The position numbers were made by a program, and so were the translations under genes. Shown piece by piece: positions 56,600 to 64,000 of a stretch of 64,000 bases of DNA. The stretch is from Mycolicibacterium palauense. GTDB lineage: Bacteria > Actinomycetota > Actinomycetes > Mycobacteriales > Mycobacteriaceae. The stretch is taken from the NCBI RefSeq assembly GCF_002592005.1, contig NZ_NVQF01000011.1:1-64000 (forward strand). The letters run 5' to 3'. The stretch's first letter is position 1. Each line of letters opens with the position of its first letter. A model generated the notes under the pieces. It ran no database searches, was not told the origin of the DNA, and saw only the letters and a program-made list of their open reading frames with translations.

Positions 56600-56966
56600 G
56601 GGGCTGAACGGTTTCGACTTCGCGCATCGAATCAAGGGAAGCGTGCCGGTGCAGGCAAGAGACCACCGTTAAGCGTCGTTGCAACCAATTAAGCGCCGAT
56701 ACCAATCAGCGCGACTACGCCCTCGCTGCCTAAGCGACGGCTAGTCTGTCAGGCCGGTAGCGCCCTCGGACCGGACCCTGGCATCAGCTAGAGGGCTCCA
56801 CCGATGAGTTCGGTCGCGGGACTCATCGGGACATCCACAGCGACTGGGATCGTCATCCCCGGCTTGTTCGCGTGACCGGGAGATCCGAGTAGAGACACAG
56901 CGAACTGCGCACGGAGAAGCCTCGAGGGAATGCCGTAGGACCCGGGTTCGATTCCCGGCAGCTCCA
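56600..56966 (+). ncRNA. ssrA: tmRNA (SsrA)
   Basis: The mature RNA begins GGGGCTGAACGGTTTCGAC and ends with the T-loop GGTTCGATTCC and acceptor strand CAGCTCC pairing with the 5' GGGGCTG. The resume codon is GCC at 56695; the tag frame 56695-56733 encodes ADTNQRDYALAA then TAA. The charged Ala of tmRNA adds one residue before it. The ALAA end directs tagged proteins to Clp proteases. The genomic sequence after the discriminator A is CAA, so the 3' CCA is added after transcription. It acts with SmpB encoded upstream. Confidence 0.96.
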
Positions 56967-56969
56967 CAA

Positions 56970-57015
56970 GAAAAGCAGGTCAGAGGCGATTTCCGCCCCT
57001 GACCTGCTTTTTTTG
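56970..57015 (+). terminator. Intrinsic terminator of tmRNA
   Basis: AAAAGCAGGTCAG pairs with CTGACCTGCTTTT, extended inward by GGCG/CGCC with one mismatch, and is followed by a run of seven T. It is a textbook intrinsic terminator, rare in mycobacteria, 4 nt past the tmRNA 3' end. Confidence 0.9.
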
Positions 57016-57222
57016 ATGGGCCGTGGGTGCCAACGCTGCTCTCTGTGTTCGCCGGCCTTGACCGTCGGGTGGCGACCGGCCTTCAGACACCAAGGTCCCA
57101 TCAAAGGCCCCATCGACGCAGGTGCAGTCCCGACCCGGTGCATCGACCGATCGGGGCTAGGTTGTGAAGTGGATCTCCGCCATGGGGGATCGGATCGTGT
57201 CGGAGGTAGGGGTGGGTGCGCC

Positions 57223-57966
57223 GTGGCGATCGACTACAACGAGGGGCATATCGCCGAGCAGTACCAGGAGGCCAAGACGCAGCCCTGGAGAGAGCGCGTC
57301 GAGACCTATTCCTTTCTGAACGTCATCGGCGACGTCACGGGCAAGAAGGTGCTCGACGTCGCCTGCGGGGAAGGGCATTTCACCCGCTTGCTGTGTCGCG
57401 CCGGTGCCGCGCAGGTGGTCGGACTCGACATCTCCGAGCGGATGATCACCCTCGCCCGCGAACAGGAGTTGCGCGATCCGTTGGGTATCGAATACACCGT
57501 GGCCGATGCCCGTTCGATCGTCGCGCAGCAGGATTACGACATCGTCGTCTCCGCTTGGCTACTGGTATATGCCCAAGACCGCGCGGAGCTCGCGCAGATG
57601 TGCCGCGGTTTGGCGTGCCGGGTGCGGCCCGGCGGCCGATTCGTCACCGTGAACACCAACCCGGGTGTGTACGGCTTCCGGCCCGACTACCGCAAGTACG
57701 GATTCGAGGTGGAACTGGCCGACCAGGCCCTGGACGGTGCACCGATCGACATCACGCTCAACCTCGCCGGTTCCTCGCTGGAGGTCCGGAACTACTACCT
57801 GCCGATCGAGGCCTACGCCTCGGCTTTCCGCGAGGCCGGTTTTCACGCCTTCGCCGTGCACATTCCGGATCTGCAGCCCGTCCCGGAAGCGGCCAGCGAA
57901 GGCGACTACTGGGACTACCTACTCGACAACCCGTTCCTGGTGATCATGGACTGCGTCAAGGGCTGA
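57223..57966 (+). CDS. Class I SAM-dependent methyltransferase
   Basis: A 247-residue Rossmann methyltransferase. The SAM motif I is KVLDVACGEGHFTRLL near residue 38, then GLDISERMI near 62 and VADARSI near 86 for the adenosine contact. No substrate signature is visible. GTG 57223 is chosen as start: the longer open frame upstream runs through the region after the tmRNA terminator and lacks protein-like sequence. GGAGG lies some 16 nt upstream, rather far. It is convergent with the next gene across a hairpin. Confidence 0.85.
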   Translation: MAIDYNEGHIAEQYQEAKTQPWRERVETYSFLNVIGDVTGKKVLDVACGEGHFTRLLCRAGAAQVVGLDISERMITLAREQELRDPLGIEYTVADARSIVAQQDYDIVVSAWLLVYAQDRAELAQMCRGLACRVRPGGRFVTVNTNPGVYGFRPDYRKYGFEVELADQALDGAPIDITLNLAGSSLEVRNYYLPIEAYASAFREAGFHAFAVHIPDLQPVPEAASEGDYWDYLLDNPFLVIMDCVKG

Positions 57967-58008
57967 CGTGGCTGGTCTCCGACCGGCCCAGATCGGCCTG
58001 TGCGCCGG

Positions 58009-58029
58009 GGCGCCGGTCAGACCGGCGCC
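58009..58029. terminator. GC hairpin between convergent genes
   Basis: GGCGCCGGTC (58009-58018) and GACCGGCGCC (58020-58029) are perfect complements separated by a single A, between convergent genes. It may end transcription in both directions, though without a T-tract. Confidence 0.4.
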
Positions 58030-58090
58030 GGGGGACCCAGTGGGGACGGCGTCGGCTCAATGAGCGTTAATGTCTCAGTACTGCACCGTG

Positions 58091-58816
58091 TTATGGGCGG
58101 TGCCTGAGCTCGGCGCGCTCCACGAGTTCCTTGACCAGCCTCGGATAGCGGTGCCGGTCGGGGCGGAAGATGTCGTGCGGGGAGTCGCCGAACTCGACCA
58201 GCTCCGCGGCGGGGAAGTCCCGGCGGCACCGCGCCCAGTCGTCGTCGCCGATGACGCCCGCCCCGCTGCGGACCACCAGCAGCGGAACCGCCAGCCGCGA
58301 CAGCGGCTCCCACATCGAGCGGTCCCGTGCCGCGGCGAACGTCTTCATCGCCGCGTCGCGGTCGAGTCGGTCGCCGACGGAGGACCCGCGCCAGCGGCCC
58401 GCGAGCAGGTCCTCCGCCTGGCCGTCGGCCAGCGTCTTCTCCTCCGGCGGGTAGTCGCCGATCGCCACGGACCGCACCCGTTCGGGATGCCCGAGCGCCC
58501 ACCCCAGCGCGTAGGAGGTGCCGCGGGAGAAGGTCACCAGGTGCACCGGACCGTCGGTCACCGCGTCGACGACCGCGCCGACATCGCCGCTGAGAGTGGG
58601 GAAGTCGTATCCGTCGGCCGGTGCGCCGCTGCCGCCGTGGCCGCGCAGCTCGACGACCGCGGTGCGGCGGCCGAAGCTGGCCAGCACCTCGGTGTAGTCG
58701 GAGGCGAGGTCGGTCATGCCGGGCACGAACACGATCGGCGCCCGGTGGTCGTCGCCGCCGGAGTCGAGGTAGTGCAGCCGCGCGTCGCCGTGCTGGGTGT
58801 GCCGCGACGCGATCAT
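58091..58816 (-). CDS. Alpha/beta hydrolase
   Basis: A 241-residue alpha/beta hydrolase. FVPGMTDLASDYTEVL near residue 30 holds the oxyanion region, the nucleophile elbow is TFSRGTSYALGWAL near 95 and the late His is in FGDSPHDIFRP near 215. It is small and cytosolic. Its ATG overlaps the stop of the upstream LLM oxidoreductase by 4 nt, so the two are co-translated and may act in sequence, for example on a lactone or ester made by oxygenation. Confidence 0.85.
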   Translation of the reverse strand: MIASRHTQHGDARLHYLDSGGDDHRAPIVFVPGMTDLASDYTEVLASFGRRTAVVELRGHGGSGAPADGYDFPTLSGDVGAVVDAVTDGPVHLVTFSRGTSYALGWALGHPERVRSVAIGDYPPEEKTLADGQAEDLLAGRWRGSSVGDRLDRDAAMKTFAAARDRSMWEPLSRLAVPLLVVRSGAGVIGDDDWARCRRDFPAAELVEFGDSPHDIFRPDRHRYPRLVKELVERAELRHRP

Positions 58817-59973
58817 CGGGTGGCGTTCTTGGATGCCTGTTCGGCGGCGTGGTCCTCGATCGCCTTGCCGATGGCGTGCGCGGCCCGGTCGACGAACTCC
58901 GTTCCGCTGGCGGTCACCCAGTCGTGCGAGGCGCCCGGTCCGGCGAGTTGACCGGTGAAGTGCGGCATCACGTACTGGGCGAACAACTCGTAGCTATGCA
59001 GCTTGGCCGCCGGGGGCGCCCAGTCGTGGTCGAAGAGCAGGAAGGCGCCGAACCCGCCGTCGCTGGCCTCGACGAGTTCGGAGATCTTGGCCACCGCGTC
59101 CTCGGGAGTGCCGATGACCGCGAAGCCGGATTCGCGGTTGTTGGCGATGATCTCGGCCGGGGTGTCGCCCTGCACCGGGCCCGCGGGCAGGACGTGGCTG
59201 AAGTAACGCGAGAACTCGGCGATGCCGTACTCGACGTCGCGCTCGGCCTGCTCGCGGGTATCGGCGAGGTGCATCGGTCCGACGAGGCGCCACTTCGATC
59301 GGTCGGCGACGTGCCCGTGTTCGCGCGCGACCTCCTCCCAGGTGGCCCAGTGCTGGGCCAGCAGGTCCATGCCCTGCCTGGCGGTGGCCGCGATCGAGAG
59401 CATGCCGATGCCGTGCCGTCCGGCGCCGCGCGGTCCGGTGGGCGAGAAGGAGGCCGCCACCGCGACGTCGAAACACGGGTCGCTGTAGGGCTTCAGCTGC
59501 AGGCGCGCATCCTGCAGCGTGAACCCGTCGGTGTGCATGGTGACGGTCTCGCCGCGCAGCAGACGCATGACGGCGTCCAGGCACTGCTCCATGCGCGGGC
59601 GTTGTTCGTCGGCGGGAATGCCGAGCATGTGGGCATCCGAGGTGAGCTGGCCTGGTCCGCAGCCGAGCATCGCCCGTCCGCGGGTGAGATGGTCCAGCAG
59701 CACCATCCGGTCGGCGAGCATCAGCGGGTGGTGATAGGGCAGCGAGCTGACGCCGGTCCCGAGCTTGATGTGCCTGGTGCGTTCGGCGGCGACGCCGATG
59801 ACCACCTCGGGCGACGCGATGATCTCGAAGCCGGCCGAATGGTGCTCGCCGATCCACGCCTCGTGGAAGCCGAGGCGGTCCATCGCCACGATCAGGTCCA
59901 GGTCACGCTCGATGGCGAGTGTCGGGTTCTGTCCGACGGGGTGGAAGGGGGCCATGAAGTTTCCGAAACGCAT
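58813..59973 (-). CDS. LLM-class flavin-dependent monooxygenase
   Basis: A 386-residue luciferase-like monooxygenase. FHEAWIGEHHSAGFEIIASP near residue 38 is the family's active-site segment, then SLPYHHPLMLADRMVLLDHL near 85 and GRAMLGCGPGQL near 107. The C-terminal extension (from about 330) is typical of the limonene monooxygenase-like branch. Start is ATG 59973; the longer frame upstream is non-coding in character. Reduced FMN from a separate reductase would be needed. Co-translated with the hydrolase. Confidence 0.88.
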   Translation of the reverse strand: MRFGNFMAPFHPVGQNPTLAIERDLDLIVAMDRLGFHEAWIGEHHSAGFEIIASPEVVIGVAAERTRHIKLGTGVSSLPYHHPLMLADRMVLLDHLTRGRAMLGCGPGQLTSDAHMLGIPADEQRPRMEQCLDAVMRLLRGETVTMHTDGFTLQDARLQLKPYSDPCFDVAVAASFSPTGPRGAGRHGIGMLSIAATARQGMDLLAQHWATWEEVAREHGHVADRSKWRLVGPMHLADTREQAERDVEYGIAEFSRYFSHVLPAGPVQGDTPAEIIANNRESGFAVIGTPEDAVAKISELVEASDGGFGAFLLFDHDWAPPAAKLHSYELFAQYVMPHFTGQLAGPGASHDWVTASGTEFVDRAAHAIGKAIEDHAAEQASKNATR

Positions 59974-60097
59974 CCGATGATTCTGGCCCGGGCCCGGCAT
60001 CCGCCGGCCCGGATTGGCGTAATTGTGTAGCTCAGCTAAGCGGAGAAGCGTCGAGCCCTGCGGGTCGGCGCTGCGCCCCGACGGCCCCACCAAAGAC

Positions 60098-60132
60098 GGT
60101 GCAGGCCAGGACCACCGGCCCTGGCCTGCACC
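60098..60132. terminator. Bidirectional hairpin terminator
   Basis: GGTGCAGGCCAGG (60098-60110) and CCTGGCCTGCACC (60120-60132) are perfect 13-bp complements with a 9-nt loop, followed by TTT on the plus strand. It lies between two minus-strand genes, 51 nt past the WS/DGAT stop, and probably ends that transcript. Confidence 0.65.
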
Positions 60133-60134
60133 TT

Positions 60135-60163
60135 TCTGTCAGGCTTCATCTCTGTCAGGCTTC
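60135..60163. repeat. Direct repeat TCTGTCAGGCTTC x2
   Basis: Two identical 13-bp copies at 60135-60147 and 60151-60163 form a 16-bp tandem period just beyond the hairpin. No function is evident. Confidence 0.6.
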
Positions 60164-60183
60164 GTCACACGTGACCACTCGCG

Positions 60184-61551
60184 TCACTCGTCGGCCAGCG
60201 CCAGCACCTCGCCGAACCCGGCGGTCAGGCAGTCGTAGAACTCGTCGTAGTCCGGGATCGCGCCCGTGTCGACGTCGATGCCGAGCTCGCAGGTGTCGAC
60301 ATAGGTCAGCAGCGTGACGTTGACCGCGGCCCCGATCGTCGGGCCGAACGCGTACTGGGCGCGCACCTTGGCCCCGCCCAGGAAAACCGGTACCGGGATG
60401 CCGGGGACGTCGCTGGCCAGGAAGTCCACGTGGCGCAGGATCGACCCGATGTACCAGCGCGGCATCAGGTTCAGCGCCCCGGCGATCACCTGCGTGTACG
60501 GCAGGGACCTCTCGTGGCGCACCCGCTCGGTGCGTTCGCGGATGGCCCGGATGCGGTGCGCGGGGTCGGCCTCGCCGACGGGGACGTCGAAGCGCATCAG
60601 GGTGATCCGGTTGCCGCCCATCTCGTCGTCCTCGTGGCGCAGGCTGATCGGCATGGTCAGGTGCAGGTCCCCGACGCTGTGGCCGTGCTTGTCGTGGTAG
60701 CGGCGCAGGCCGCCCGCCACCCCGGCCACGAAGGCGTCGTTGAGCGCACCGCCGCTGCGGTGGGCGGCCTCGCGCAGCGCGGGCAGCGGGACCTCCAGAA
60801 CGCCGAGCCGGCGCACGCGCGAGCGCTTCTTCATCAGCGGTGAGCCGGTCTGGTTCACCGGACGCACCGTGCGATACACCGACGCCGCCAGCTGGGTTGC
60901 CGCCGCGGTGGTCTCCCGGGGGCGCCGAATGGTGTTGTACAGCAGCTTCGGCGCTGCCTTGAGCACCCCGGAGGCGGCGCTGCCGATCAGGCCGACGTCA
61001 TAGCGCACGGCATCGCGATAGGCGCCGAGCAGCTGCGGATGCTCGGCCCACGGCGCGGCGGTCTCCTGGTCCAGCGCGCGCGGTGTCTCGGTCAGATCGA
61101 ACAGTGTCATCGCGATCTGCACCCCGCCGACGCCGTCGGTGAGGGCATGGTGGAACCTGCAGAGCACCGCGGCTCCGCCGTCCTCCAACCCGTCGATGAG
61201 GGTGGTCTCCCACAACGGCCGGGCCCTATCGAAATCGGCCATCGCCGCGACGCGGGCCATCTCCAGCACACCTTCGCGGCTGCCCCCGTCCGGTGCGGCG
61301 ACCCGGCGCATGTGGAAGTCGAGGTCGAAGTCCGGGTCGAACTCCCACCGGGGCGGTGCCGGCGGAAGCGACCCGACGACCCGCTTGCGGAACATCGGCA
61401 GGGTGCGGCTGAGGTGGTCCCAGCGGGCCCGCATCGAGGCCCAGTCCGGGGTGCGTTCCAGCACGATCAGTGTCACGACCGTCGAACGCAGCCGTGGATC
61501 GGTCTCCATCGACCAGGTGAACGCGTCGCTGTTGCGCATGAAATCCGTCAT
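60184..61551 (-). CDS. Wax ester synthase/diacylglycerol acyltransferase
   Basis: A 455-residue WS/DGAT. The catalytic motif HHALTDG lies near residue 136 within CRFHHALTDGVGGVQIAMTL, and NDAFVAGVAGGLRRY near 265 is the second conserved block. It starts MTDFMRNSDAFTW at ATG 61551 behind GGAGAG. These enzymes esterify diacylglycerol or fatty alcohols with acyl-CoA for storage lipid. A second WS/DGAT lies 550 bp away; in M. tuberculosis Rv3087 and Rv3088 (tgs4) are a similar pair. Confidence 0.92.
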   Translation of the reverse strand: MTDFMRNSDAFTWSMETDPRLRSTVVTLIVLERTPDWASMRARWDHLSRTLPMFRKRVVGSLPPAPPRWEFDPDFDLDFHMRRVAAPDGGSREGVLEMARVAAMADFDRARPLWETTLIDGLEDGGAAVLCRFHHALTDGVGGVQIAMTLFDLTETPRALDQETAAPWAEHPQLLGAYRDAVRYDVGLIGSAASGVLKAAPKLLYNTIRRPRETTAAATQLAASVYRTVRPVNQTGSPLMKKRSRVRRLGVLEVPLPALREAAHRSGGALNDAFVAGVAGGLRRYHDKHGHSVGDLHLTMPISLRHEDDEMGGNRITLMRFDVPVGEADPAHRIRAIRERTERVRHERSLPYTQVIAGALNLMPRWYIGSILRHVDFLASDVPGIPVPVFLGGAKVRAQYAFGPTIGAAVNVTLLTYVDTCELGIDVDTGAIPDYDEFYDCLTAGFGEVLALADE

Positions 61552-61735
61552 GGTGCTCTCCGGGTTCACCGTAGGTCGCCCGTCACGACCGACGCGGCCG
61601 GATCGTGAAACTGAGGACCTTGTCCCCTGCCCGTGGGGCCCTATGCCGGGCGACCTCCGTCCTTGACGCTCGGATAGTCGGGAAGGAGGCGGCCGGTCCT
61701 CGGTGCGCCGAAGTCGAGCCGAACTGGAGGTCGAT

Positions 61736-62086
61736 GTGATCGAGAAGATGTCGCGCAGCCATGACAACGTACTGGGATTCCGGGTCAGCGGGGACGTCAC
61801 CCGCGACGACTACGAGGTCCTGGATCCCGAGGTGCGTTCGGCCGTCGACACCGCGGGCTCGGCGCGGGTTCTGCTCGACCTGACCGATTTCCACTGGGAG
61901 AAGGTCGAGGCGTGGGGTTCCGACCTCCGATTCGGGCGCGAGTACCACAAGTCGATCGATCGGATGGCGCTGGTCGGCCATCACCAGTGGGAGAAGTGGC
62001 TGGCCAAGATCGCGGAGCCGTTCTACGCCCAGCAGGCCCGCTACTTCCCCGACGTCGAGCAGGCCTGGGCCTGGCTGGAGTCCTGA
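61736..62086 (+). CDS. SpoIIAA-like (DUF3478) protein
   Basis: A 116-residue STAS/SpoIIAA-like fold protein. VLGFRVSGDVTRDDYEVL near residue 12, ARVLLDLTDFHWEKVEAWGS near 40 and KIAEPFYAQQARYFPD near 90 match the family found in many bacteria. It binds small ligands in known structures, but its role is unclear. GTG 61736 has GGAGG 5 nt upstream. It sits between two minus-strand WS/DGAT genes, 16 nt from the end of the second. Confidence 0.85.
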   Translation: MIEKMSRSHDNVLGFRVSGDVTRDDYEVLDPEVRSAVDTAGSARVLLDLTDFHWEKVEAWGSDLRFGREYHKSIDRMALVGHHQWEKWLAKIAEPFYAQQARYFPDVEQAWAWLES

Positions 62087-62102
62087 CGGGCAGGCCCGCC
62101 CG

Positions 62103-63494
62103 TCAGGTCGCCGACGCGAGTCCGGCGGCGTGTTCCAGTTCGGTGAGCGCCGGCTCGATCGCGGCGGCCAGTTCGTCGATGTCGTCGGCGACCTCGGGAG
62201 TGGTCACGAAGCCGAACTCCAGCGACCCGTTGTAGCTGACGCAGGTGATGTTCAGTGCCACGTCGAGCATGACCGGTCCCAGCGGCATCATGTGCTCCAC
62301 GACCGCGCCGGCCACGTACATGGGGAAGTCGGGGCCGGGCACATTCGACACCACCAGGTTGATGGGGGCGACGTGGCCGCCGATGTGGCTGGCCGTGTAG
62401 GCCCGGGCGGCCAGGGCCAGCAGGCCCGGAGGCGTCGTCTCCGTCATGCCCATGATCTGATGCGCGGTCAGTGCCTTGGCCATCTCCTTGGCGCCCTGGG
62501 TGTTGCGGAAGATGGTCGCCATCCGCTCGGCGGGATCCTCGATCTCGGTGGCCAGCCCGACGGTCATCGAGCTGATCTGATTGCCGATCTCCCGGTCGTC
62601 GCTGTGCGTGGAAATGGGCACCTGGGCCACCAGCGGCCGGTCGGGCAGTTCGTCGCGTTTCTGCAGGTAGCTGCGCATCGCACTGGACACCAGCGCGAGC
62701 ACCACGTCGTTGGTCTTCACACCGAACGCGGACTTGACCGCCTTGACCCGCTCGAGTTCGACGGTGTGGGCGCTGATGCGTCGCTGTGTGGAGATCTCGG
62801 CGTTGAACCGGGTCCGGGGGGCGTCGAAGAACCTGGGCGGTTTGTCGGGCAGGCCCCGGACGGCGAACTGCTGGGTGAGTGTCTGCTGGGCCATCCGGGC
62901 GAGCCGGTAGGGCGTGCGGATGGCCAGGTTGAAGACCCCGCCGAGCGCGCGCAGCTCGAACGGGGGGAGCTTGCTGCGCTTCGAGGAGGCGGCGTCGATC
63001 ACCGCCGGTGGGCGCGGCTGCTCGGTGACGTCGAGCATGATCTCGCTGAGGTTGGCGCCGGAGACCCCGTCGACGAGGGCGTGGTGCATCTTGGTCAGCA
63101 GCGCCACCCGGTCGCCTTCGAGGCCCTCGATGAACCACGTCTCCCACAGCGGCCGGTTCCGGTCCAGCTGATAGGAGAGCAGACGCCCGACCAGTTCCTC
63201 CAACTCCGGGCGTCCGCCCGGCTCCGGCACGGCCACTCTGCGGATGTGAAAGTCGAGGTCGATCGTCTCGTCCTCGACGTACCACGGCCGGTCCAGCCCC
63301 AGCGGGGCGCCGGCAACCCGGCAACGCAGCACCGGCATCTCCGGAAGGCGTTGCGCAATAATATCTTTGAGTGCCTGAAAGCTGAACTGCGGGGCCGAGG
63401 TGGGGTCGCAGATGGTCAGTCCGGCACCGTGCATGTGCCAGGCATGGGTCTCGGCGAACCAGAAGGCGGCATCGACGCTCGAGAGGCGGCGCAT
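62103..63494 (-). CDS. Wax ester synthase/diacylglycerol acyltransferase
   Basis: A 463-residue WS/DGAT starting [16 protein letters not shown]. The catalytic HHALVDG is near residue 137 in [20 protein letters not shown], and [16 protein letters not shown] near 270 is the second motif. A TACCCT box 6 nt upstream of ATG 63494 indicates a leaderless transcript. It shares only family motifs with the neighbouring WS/DGAT, so they are old paralogues with possibly different substrates. Confidence 0.92.
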   Translation of the reverse strand: MRRLSSVDAAFWFAETHAWHMHGAGLTICDPTSAPQFSFQALKDIIAQRLPEMPVLRCRVAGAPLGLDRPWYVEDETIDLDFHIRRVAVPEPGGRPELEELVGRLLSYQLDRNRPLWETWFIEGLEGDRVALLTKMHHALVDGVSGANLSEIMLDVTEQPRPPAVIDAASSKRSKLPPFELRALGGVFNLAIRTPYRLARMAQQTLTQQFAVRGLPDKPPRFFDAPRTRFNAEISTQRRISAHTVELERVKAVKSAFGVKTNDVVLALVSSAMRSYLQKRDELPDRPLVAQVPISTHSDDREIGNQISSMTVGLATEIEDPAERMATIFRNTQGAKEMAKALTAHQIMGMTETTPPGLLALAARAYTASHIGGHVAPINLVVSNVPGPDFPMYVAGAVVEHMMPLGPVMLDVALNITCVSYNGSLEFGFVTTPEVADDIDELAAAIEPALTELEHAAGLASAT

Positions 63495-63571
63495 GGCGAC
63501 AGGGTAGAGCAGAGCAGTCCCTTCGACGGGTGAACGCCAAAACCCGGCGCCCGGGCCCGATCAGCGCCTGC

Positions 63572-64000
63572 TCACGGCAGCGGCCACTCGTGGACCGGCG
63601 CCCCGGAGTGCGCGTACTCGGCGTAGCGGCGGGTCATCTCGTGCAACGCCGCGACGCGCGTCAGCCCGCCCACCTCCAGGTGCTCGACCATCGCCGTTTG
63701 CCAGTCGGCGCCGGTGCGACCACGGCGCACGCGACCCTCGATCACGCCGAGGTAGCGGTCACGGTCGGCGGCCTCCACACCCCAGGCGTCGAGCCCGTCC
63801 GCCGCGGCCGGCAACAGCACCTCCCGGGCCAGCCGCTGGGCGGGATGATCCGCACCGTCCCAGTGCAGCGTGGCGGTCAGCCCGTCGCGCGCCCCCCGGT
63901 GCAGGTCGCGTTCGGCGATCGCGAACGGCGTGCCCGCCCACGGCGCGCGCCCGCTGTCGGCGACCGACCGGACCAGTCCGTAGTAGAACGCGGCGTTGGC
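63572..64000 (-). CDS. Glutamate-cysteine ligase-like protein, C-terminal part
   Basis: The frame is open from the window edge to the TGA at 63574-63572, giving the last 142 residues of a longer protein. It contains AAFYYGLVRSVADSG, FAIAERDLHRGARDGL, RYLGVIEGRVRRGRTGADW and ends VHEWPLP. This resembles the end of actinobacterial glutamate-cysteine ligase (GCS2) family proteins. Only the 3' part is visible, so activity and start cannot be judged. Confidence 0.65.
   Translation of the reverse strand, partial: ANAAFYYGLVRSVADSGRAPWAGTPFAIAERDLHRGARDGLTATLHWDGADHPAQRLAREVLLPAAADGLDAWGVEAADRDRYLGVIEGRVRRGRTGADWQTAMVEHLEVGGLTRVAALHEMTRRYAEYAHSGAPVHEWPLP

Noticed and set aside
60026..60060. tRNA-like start (TGTAGCTCAG)
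   Set aside because: No T-loop GGTTCGA or paired acceptor stem follows within tRNA length.
61613..61628. Possible DosR box upstream of the WS/DGAT gene (AGGACCTTGTCCCCT)
   Set aside because: The spacing between half-sites is 3 nt instead of 4 and one half is imperfect, so it does not meet the known consensus.

Overview
The window is high-GC chromosomal DNA from a fast-growing mycobacterium (Mycolicibacterium type). Evidence is the complete nuoA-N operon preceded by an Rv3143-like receiver protein, fadE23/fadE24 next to hisN, fprA/prfB/mscS-like/ftsEX/smpB followed by the tmRNA gene, an aofH/hpx pair, two wax-ester synthase/DGAT genes, leaderless TANNNT promoters and many GTG starts. Gene order matches, in reverse, several blocks of the M. 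tuberculosis Rv3171c-Rv3087 region, from my memory of that genome. No insertion sequence, prophage, CRISPR array, rRNA or tRNA gene was seen.

Layout. 1-2.7 kb: a PTS EIIB domain, then a convergent hydrolase/flavin amine oxidase pair. 2.7-11.6 kb: accessory redox and acyl metabolism: two F420/flavin or NADPH oxidoreductases, an Rv3167c-Rv3169-like TetR/APH/lipocalin-like block, SDR, zinc alcohol dehydrogenase, thioesterase and crotonase. Two copies of a near-perfect 23-24 bp palindrome flank one reductase gene. 11.6-26.9 kb: nuoN to nuoA on the minus strand, with overlapping or almost touching genes. 27-27.5 kb: degenerate response-regulator receiver.

27.5-41.2 kb: a catabolic region. An APH-family kinase with a C-terminal DUF6285/LvaB-like extension lies 1 nt from an acyl-CoA dehydrogenase and a TetR gene, which resembles a split ACAD11 or the bacterial LvaA/LvaB/LvaC system for 4-hydroxyacyl-CoA. 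Upstream on the same strand are an HMG-CoA lyase-like enzyme, a CaiB-type CoA transferase, an alpha/beta hydrolase and a homogentisate dioxygenase-like protein, all overlapping. A short aconitase-family gene, whose protein has Ser where one cluster Cys is expected, is divergent from them. An amidohydrolase and a large arylsulfatase follow.

41.3-46.7 kb: AcuI-like reductase, aldo/keto reductase, FadE23, FadE24 (with a perfect 11-bp inverted repeat in its promoter) and HisN. 46.7-50 kb: a small membrane protein, a 13E12/DUF222 HNH nuclease whose start codon lies inside a perfect LexA box, and FprA. 50-57 kb: prfB, MscS-like channel, Thr/Pro-rich membrane protein, ftsE, ftsX, smpB, a DMT transporter, a mycothiol-dependent isomerase-family protein and ssrA with its terminator. 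57-64 kb: methyltransferase, hydrolase, LLM oxidoreductase, two WS/DGATs separated by a SpoIIAA-like gene, and the 3' part of a glutamate-cysteine ligase-like gene.

A recurring oddity is in-frame tandem micro-duplication at gene ends: three ATG-containing repeats at the starts of nuoF and of the aconitase-like gene, four short repeats at the end of a TetR gene, and a Lys/Ala/Pro repeat at the start of the sulfatase. All assignments come from reading the sequence; no database search was run.
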